Source of the DNA: Leptolyngbya sp. PCC 7375
GTDB lineage: Bacteria > Cyanobacteriota > Cyanobacteriia > Phormidesmidales > Phormidesmidaceae
NCBI RefSeq assembly: GCF_000316115.1
Contig: NZ_JH993797.1
Coordinates: forward strand, 1,722,486-1,786,485
Direction of reading: 5' to 3'
Length of the DNA: 64,000 nt
Both the position numbers and the translations under genes were made by a program. Of the stretch, positions 60,449 to 64,000 are shown one piece after another. Every line of letters begins with the position of its first letter. Position 1 is the stretch's first letter. The notes beneath the pieces were generated by a model. That model did not search any database, had not been told where the DNA came from, and worked only from the letters and a program-made list of their open reading frames with translations.

Positions 60449-61354
60449 ATGATCACTGGCGAAATTAAATCTAAAGTTGACAAAATTTGGGACACGATGT
60501 GATCCGGAGGGATTTCAAACCCGCTGTCGGTGATTGGGCAGTTGACCTATTTACTATTTATTAAGCGGCTGGATGAGTTGCATACGCTGAAGGAGCGTAA
60601 GGCGAATCGGACGAAGAAGCCGATTGAGGAGCCGATTTTTACACCAGAGCAGGATCACTTACGCTGGTCTCGGTTTAAGGAAACGGCCCCGGAGCAGATG
60701 TTTGAGATGCTGCGGGATGGGGTGTTTCCGTTTTAAAAACGCTGGGCTTCGGCTTCGCTCAGCGACCAGGAGGACGGCACTTCGGCTACGCTCAGTGACC
60801 AGAAGGATTCTACCTATAGCCATCATATGAAGGATGCGCTGTTTATGATGCCGACGCCTCGGGTGTTGGCGAACGTGGTGGATCAGCTTGATGCCATTGA
60901 CATGGCGGATCGCGATACGAAGGGTGATCTGTATGAGTACATGCTGGGTAAGATTGCCAGTGCGGGGCAGAATGGCCAGTTTCGGACGCCGCGCCACATT
61001 ATTCAGCTGATGGTGGAGATGTTGGCTCCAACGCCAAAGGATGTGATTTGCGATCCGGCCTGTGAGACGGCGGGCTTTTTGATTGCGGCATCAGAGTATT
61101 TGATGGATCACCACAGCAAGGTGATTTATAAGGATGCGGAATCCCGGCAGCGGTTTAATGAGCATACGTTCCACGGGTACGACTTTGACTCGACGATGCT
61201 GCGCATTGGCAGTATGAATATGCTGCTGCACGGGGTGGAGAATCCGGATATTCGCTATAAAGATTCGTTGGCGGAGCCGGATGAGGCATCAGACGATGAT
61301 GAGGAAACCTATTCACTGATCCTGGCCAATCCGCCGTTTGCGGGCAGTTTGGGC
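60449..61354 (+). pseudogene. hsdM: Decayed type I restriction-modification methylase (hsdM)
   Basis: The translation follows HsdM from its start: MITGEIKSKVDKIWDTM, then SNPLSVIGQLTYLLFIKRLDE, VFPF, MKDALFMMPTPRVLANVV, GQFRTPRHIIQLMVEM and ANPPFAGSL. It is broken in several ways. A Trp codon near position 18 is TGA (60500-60502) and a TAA lies at 60734. Two 23-base repeat units are inserted at 60747-60802, and the SAM loop reads DPACETAGF instead of DPACGTGGF. The gene is then cut by an IS21-type element just after the catalytic NPPF. HsdM would methylate adenine as part of a type I system. Confidence 0.9.
60747..60802. repeat. Paired 23-base dispersed repeat inside the hsdM remnant
   Basis: Two units of 23 bases (60747-60769 and 60780-60802), each CTTCGGCT(T/A)CGCTCAG then (C/T)GACCAG, sit between the codons for FPF and STYSHHMKD. 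The type CTTCGxCTxCGCTCAGxGACC is widely scattered in cyanobacterial genomes. The insert keeps the downstream hsdM frame in register. Confidence 0.7.
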
Positions 61355-61360
61355 TGCAAA

Positions 61361-61444
61361 ATGATGTCCCCCTCGGCGGCGGAATGATGTGCGCTTCGGC
61401 GGCAAAATGATGCTCTCCTCGGCACCCTAATCGCATGAGCTTCG
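61361..61444. repeat. IS21 terminal repeats, units 1-4 (left part)
   Basis: Units 61361-61383, 61384-61406 and 61407-61429 are each 23 bases with a central CTCGGC or CTTCGGC and a leading ATGATG. Unit 4 starts at 61430 and is cut after 61444 by the ISL3 insertion. They are probably IstA binding sites. Confidence 0.75.
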
Positions 61445-63252
61445 GGCTCTTGGCGACTTTTGGTGATCGCGCTACCCTAGCCTGAACCATCGCCCCAGAA
61501 GACTATCTGTTTGTTAAAATTAGTCGCTTAGCCAATAGGTCTAGCTCTGCCCGTCCAAACATTTGTCGTTTCAGCATTTTTAATCGATTATTTTGGCCTT
61601 CAACGGGGCCATTGCTAACCTCTAATGTAACGCCAGCTTTGACCGCATCATAGTCTTCGTCCAATCCTTTGGCAAAGCTCTGAAATTCTTTCACTGTAGT
61701 ATTCTTAGCTTTTTCTAACCAGTTATCTAACTGCGCAGGAAGTCGCTGTCGGACAAGGATGATAAAGTCCTGAGTGAGCCTTATGATCTCCAATAGTTCA
61801 GATCGTTGACTAAGGCGTTCCAAGAGCGTTTTTTGTTTATCTGTCAACGTGTCCGGTTTCTGGAGAACTAACCAAGCCGCTCGCCGAGCACTTAACGGTT
61901 TCTGGGACTTGATGGTGACCTTTGGGGCCGGACCTCGACCAGGCAAGTCCTTTAATGAGTCAGGGTTGGGGCTTAGCTGAGCTTGAGCTGACCGTAGCGT
62001 ATGGGTATAGCGTGCAAGAGTTGCGTAGGTCCCTGAATAGCCCTTTTCTTGAATTGCCTTAAAGAGCTGTTTGGTGTGCTGACGTCCTTGGTTCCATTGA
62101 TCGATGAGATATGACTTGTAGGGGTCTAAAATACTCCTGCGTTTTCGGCTGGATGGCTGCCATTCCGGAAACGTCTCATGCGATAGATAGGTATACACCG
62201 TACGCTCACCCATCCCTAGATGATAGGCAATATCTTTGACCTTGTATCCTTGCTTCCGTAAGCTGTGGACCTGCTCATAGTTTTCGAGGCGTTCAGCTCG
62301 CTTTTGGGCCGTTTTCTGTTGTTGGGCTGTTTGGGGAGTTGAATTCTGTGATGTCGAAACTTCAGACACCGTAGCTCCTTCGGATTGAAGCTGTTCTTGT
62401 TCAATCTGTTTGAGGATTTTTGAGTGACTCTTCAGAGCCTTTTCTAGAGTCTCTTCAAGATTGTGTAACAGATGAAAGCGATCTGCCACCTGAATGGCAT
62501 CGGGAGCTCCCTGAGTCATCCCACGCTTGTACGTCTTGGAACGGTCCCGTGACAAGATTTCAATACCAGGGTGCTCTTCTAACCATGCGGCTAAGGTTTC
62601 TGCTGTCCGGTCTGGTAACAAAGCAATGGGATGGTGTGTTTCGAGATCCACCAAGATAGTTCCATAGTGATGACCTTTACGGAACGCAAAATCATCTACG
62701 CCCAGAATCCTAGGGGTAATCACCTCGGGTAGCGGCAAGCTGGAGAGAAGGCGCAGAAAGGTATTTCGGCTATAGGCGTAGCCTACTCTGTGACTTAATC
62801 TAGCGGCGGCTGACCCAGCCAATTCTAATCCTATGGCGATTAGATGGTCTGTGTAACGAGTCGTACGCCTAGCCCAAGGGGCGACAACACTGGGTATGCG
62901 CTCAGTAAAGATCCGTCGCTGACAGGTGTCATTGAGACAGAAAAACTTACACACCTCTAACAAGAGAGTCAGGCTGAACTGAACCAAGGGTAAATCCCTG
63001 AGCGTTCGTTGATAACGACTATGAACCCGTCCAGTGGGAGCTTGGCACAATGGGCAATGGGCAATCACCTGAGTGGATTCTACTGTAACGATGAACCGAT
63101 GGGTTTGGGTATCTAAATCCCAGTGTTTCAGGGCTAAGGCTGATGAGTCAGGGAGTAGATGCTGTAGAAAGTCCATGATGGGATGCACGTGAAGGCCAAT
63201 CCCTATTTACGGTTTGCCATCCCATTCGGATCACCAAAAGTCGCCAAGAGCC
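61445..63252 (-). mobile_element. Complete ISL3-family insertion sequence (1808 bp)
   Basis: Perfect 24-base inverted repeats (61445-61468, beginning GGCTCTTGGCGAC, and 63229-63252) bound the element, and a perfect 8-bp duplication flanks it. One long transposase gene fills it on the minus strand. The intact ends and frame suggest a recent and potentially active insertion. It sits inside the fourth terminal repeat of an IS21-type element. Confidence 0.95.
61503..63176 (-). CDS. ISL3-family transposase
   Basis: The 557-residue transposase has an N-terminal zinc-ribbon-like segment (CPLCQAPTGRVHSRYQR, then VCKFFCLNDTCQRRIF) and a DDE core: ILGVDDFAFRKGHHYGT (first Asp), ADRFHLLHNL (second Asp) and SNGPVEGQNNRLKMLKRQMFGR (catalytic Glu). 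An insertion with a helix-turn-helix-like stretch (YKVKDIAYHLGMGERTVYTYL) lies near the middle. The frame is intact. A GTG at 63188 is also in frame, but the ATG at 63176 gives the usual MDFLQHLLP start. Confidence 0.93.
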   Translation of the reverse strand: MDFLQHLLPDSSALALKHWDLDTQTHRFIVTVESTQVIAHCPLCQAPTGRVHSRYQRTLRDLPLVQFSLTLLLEVCKFFCLNDTCQRRIFTERIPSVVAPWARRTTRYTDHLIAIGLELAGSAAARLSHRVGYAYSRNTFLRLLSSLPLPEVITPRILGVDDFAFRKGHHYGTILVDLETHHPIALLPDRTAETLAAWLEEHPGIEILSRDRSKTYKRGMTQGAPDAIQVADRFHLLHNLEETLEKALKSHSKILKQIEQEQLQSEGATVSEVSTSQNSTPQTAQQQKTAQKRAERLENYEQVHSLRKQGYKVKDIAYHLGMGERTVYTYLSHETFPEWQPSSRKRRSILDPYKSYLIDQWNQGRQHTKQLFKAIQEKGYSGTYATLARYTHTLRSAQAQLSPNPDSLKDLPGRGPAPKVTIKSQKPLSARRAAWLVLQKPDTLTDKQKTLLERLSQRSELLEIIRLTQDFIILVRQRLPAQLDNWLEKAKNTTVKEFQSFAKGLDEDYDAVKAGVTLEVSNGPVEGQNNRLKMLKRQMFGRAELDLLAKRLILTNR

Positions 63253-63260
63253 GAGCTTCG

Positions 63261-63313
63261 GCACCTGAGTGATGGTGCTTCGGCAGCGAAATCACGTCTA
63301 CCTCGGCAGGTAA
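63261..63313. repeat. IS21 terminal repeats, units 4 (rest) to 6
   Basis: The rest of unit 4 (63261-63268), unit 5 (63269-63290, 22 bases) and unit 6 (63291-63313) continue the 23-base array with central CTTCGGC or CTCGGC. They were contiguous with units 1-4 before the ISL3 insertion. Confidence 0.7.
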
Positions 63314-63380
63314 TTTATCCCGACTGCTACGGGTCCATTAGACTGCGTTCGAATCAGAACGTGAGGCTATAGAGATCCCG

Positions 63381-64000
63381 ATGTCAGGCAAGCAACAAGG
63401 AAAATTACTGCCCATGGTGAAATTTAGAGAAATCATCCGACTTCATGAACTCGGTTATAACCAAACGGAGATCGCCCGTAGTTGTGTAGTGGCTCGTTCA
63501 ACGGTGCAAGACTATATCCGTCGAGCGAGTGCAAAAGGCCTGAGGTATGAGCAGCTTCAGACTATGAGCGATAGTGAGGCCCAAGCCTTTTTAGGCAAAA
63601 AAACAGCGACAGCCATCACCAAAACAGAGATCGATTTTGACTCGGTTCACCGTGAATTAGGGCCGAAAGGCGTCACCCTGTCATTGCTGTGGCAAGAAGG
63701 GCTAGATCGAGGTGATTGGACGCTGAGTTATGGACAATTTTGCCGTCGCTATAACCGCTGGAAAGGGCGGCAGAATCTATCGATGCGGCAGACCTATACT
63801 GGCGGAGAGAAACTGTTTGTAGATTATTGCGGGGTTACCGTTCGCGTCACACAGCCGGTGACCGGTGAAGTGACAATCGCTCAAATCTTTGTCGCTTGTC
63901 TGGGTGCGAGCAACTATACGTTTGCCGAAGCCACAGCCAGTCAAACTCTGCCGAATTGGATTGGCTCCCACCAACGGGCCTTAGCATTCTTTGGGGGAGT
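63381..64000 (+). CDS. istA: IS21 transposase IstA, partial at the window end
   Basis: A frame opens at ATG 63381 and is still open at base 64000, so only the first 206 residues are visible. The N-terminus has an IS21-type helix-turn-helix (REIIRLHELGYNQTEIARS, then STVQDYIRRA). YGQFCRRYNRWKG and the first catalytic Asp in KLFVDYCGVTV follow. This is the typical IstA order. A conserved istB should follow downstream. It is transcribed away from the terminal repeats, as usual for IS21. Confidence 0.92.
   Translation, partial: MSGKQQGKLLPMVKFREIIRLHELGYNQTEIARSCVVARSTVQDYIRRASAKGLRYEQLQTMSDSEAQAFLGKKTATAITKTEIDFDSVHRELGPKGVTLSLLWQEGLDRGDWTLSYGQFCRRYNRWKGRQNLSMRQTYTGGEKLFVDYCGVTVRVTQPVTGEVTIAQIFVACLGASNYTFAEATASQTLPNWIGSHQRALAFFGG

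Larger units (their letters stand above)
61437..63260. repeat. 8-bp target duplication of the ISL3-family element
   Basis: GAGCTTCG occurs at 61437-61444 and again at 63253-63260, exactly outside the two 24-base inverted ends. ISL3-family elements characteristically make 8-bp duplications. Confidence 0.95.
61355..64000 (+). mobile_element. IS21-family element (partial, runs off the window)
   Basis: The left end lies just after the hsdM NPPFAGSL codons and begins near TGCAAAATGATG. It continues with six tandem 23-base repeats (last units beyond the nested ISL3 copy) and then an istA gene that is open to the end of the window. IS21 elements carry multiple terminal repeats and an istA-istB gene pair; istB and the right end would be outside the window. 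Confidence 0.8.

Noticed and set aside
60530..60736. Stand-alone 68-residue gene
   Set aside because: It is an internal piece of the broken hsdM, between its two nonsense codons.
61361..63313. Possible CRISPR-like repeat array
   Set aside because: The 23-base units are contiguous, degenerate and located at the end of an IS21-type element; they are transposase-binding repeats.
1..64000. tRNA, rRNA or known riboswitch genes
   Set aside because: I looked for cloverleaf-like segments and conserved RNA motifs and saw none that I could support by eye; a covariance-model scan would be needed to exclude them.

Overview
The window is a piece of a cyanobacterial chromosome, probably from a filamentous or Leptolyngbya-like lineage. 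The evidence is frequent HIP1 octamers (GCGATCGC), a PsbQ/CyanoQ lipoprotein, a Flv3-type flavodiiron protein, DUF1822 and DUF4347 proteins, a haemagglutinin-CHAT fusion, a cyanobacteriochrome-type GAF kinase, and heptanucleotide and palindromic dispersed repeats. Base composition looks even until the far right end, which is a mobile-element graveyard.

Layout. 1-8 kb: small unknown gene, DUF1822 protein, CsgG-like secreted protein, glmU, MnmD-type tRNA methyltransferase, an overlapping Mrr-like nuclease/TOPRIM gene pair, a sulfurtransferase and rsmD. 8-13 kb: flv3, a 1.1-kb stretch without a convincing gene, and an RTX calcium-binding exoprotein. 13-19 kb, minus strand: two paralogous proteins of unknown function sharing a C-terminal tail (one carrying three copies of an ~80-residue module), a small protein and an N-acetylmuramoyl-alanine amidase. 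19-28 kb: membrane protein, GT39-type glycosyltransferase, a repeat-rich island around a four-helix-bundle gene, ppk2 with a lysine-rich tail and an apparent Pho box, a GT2 glycosyltransferase and an acyltransferase. 28-33 kb: DUF302 protein, a deleted agmatine deiminase, a methyltransferase, a DUF2236 protein, an AAA-ATPase/nuclease gene split by a 91-bp tandem duplication, a ThiO-like oxidase and psbQ. 33-38 kb: a tight three-gene phosphorelay (GAF photoreceptor-like kinase, Rcp1-like regulator, hybrid kinase). 38-49 kb: FAS1 protein, M41-like orphan metallopeptidase, PEP-CTERM protein, haemagglutinin-CHAT protein, SDR reductase and Na+/H+ antiporter. 48.8-55.3 kb: DUF4347/beta-propeller/DUF4114 exoprotein and a MacAB/DevBCA-like exporter. 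55.3-64 kb: an ISKra4-like insertion sequence, fructokinase, pentapeptide protein, small membrane protein, then a decayed hsdM interrupted by an IS21-type element that is itself interrupted by an ISL3-family element with perfect 24-bp ends and an 8-bp target duplication.

How the genes fit together. Several blocks concern the cell surface: the RTX protein, the amidase cluster, GT39/GT2/acyltransferase genes, PEP-CTERM protein, haemagglutinin-CHAT protein, DUF4347 protein and the ABC exporter. A second theme is conflict and its decay: Mrr/TOPRIM pair, split AAA-nuclease, CHAT protease and broken hsdM. The candidates most worth pursuing as undescribed systems are the paralogous 'PNP-tail' proteins with their amidase (13.4-19 kb) and the Mrr-like/TOPRIM pair (5.4-6.5 kb). 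All assignments are by reading motifs; no database search was run.
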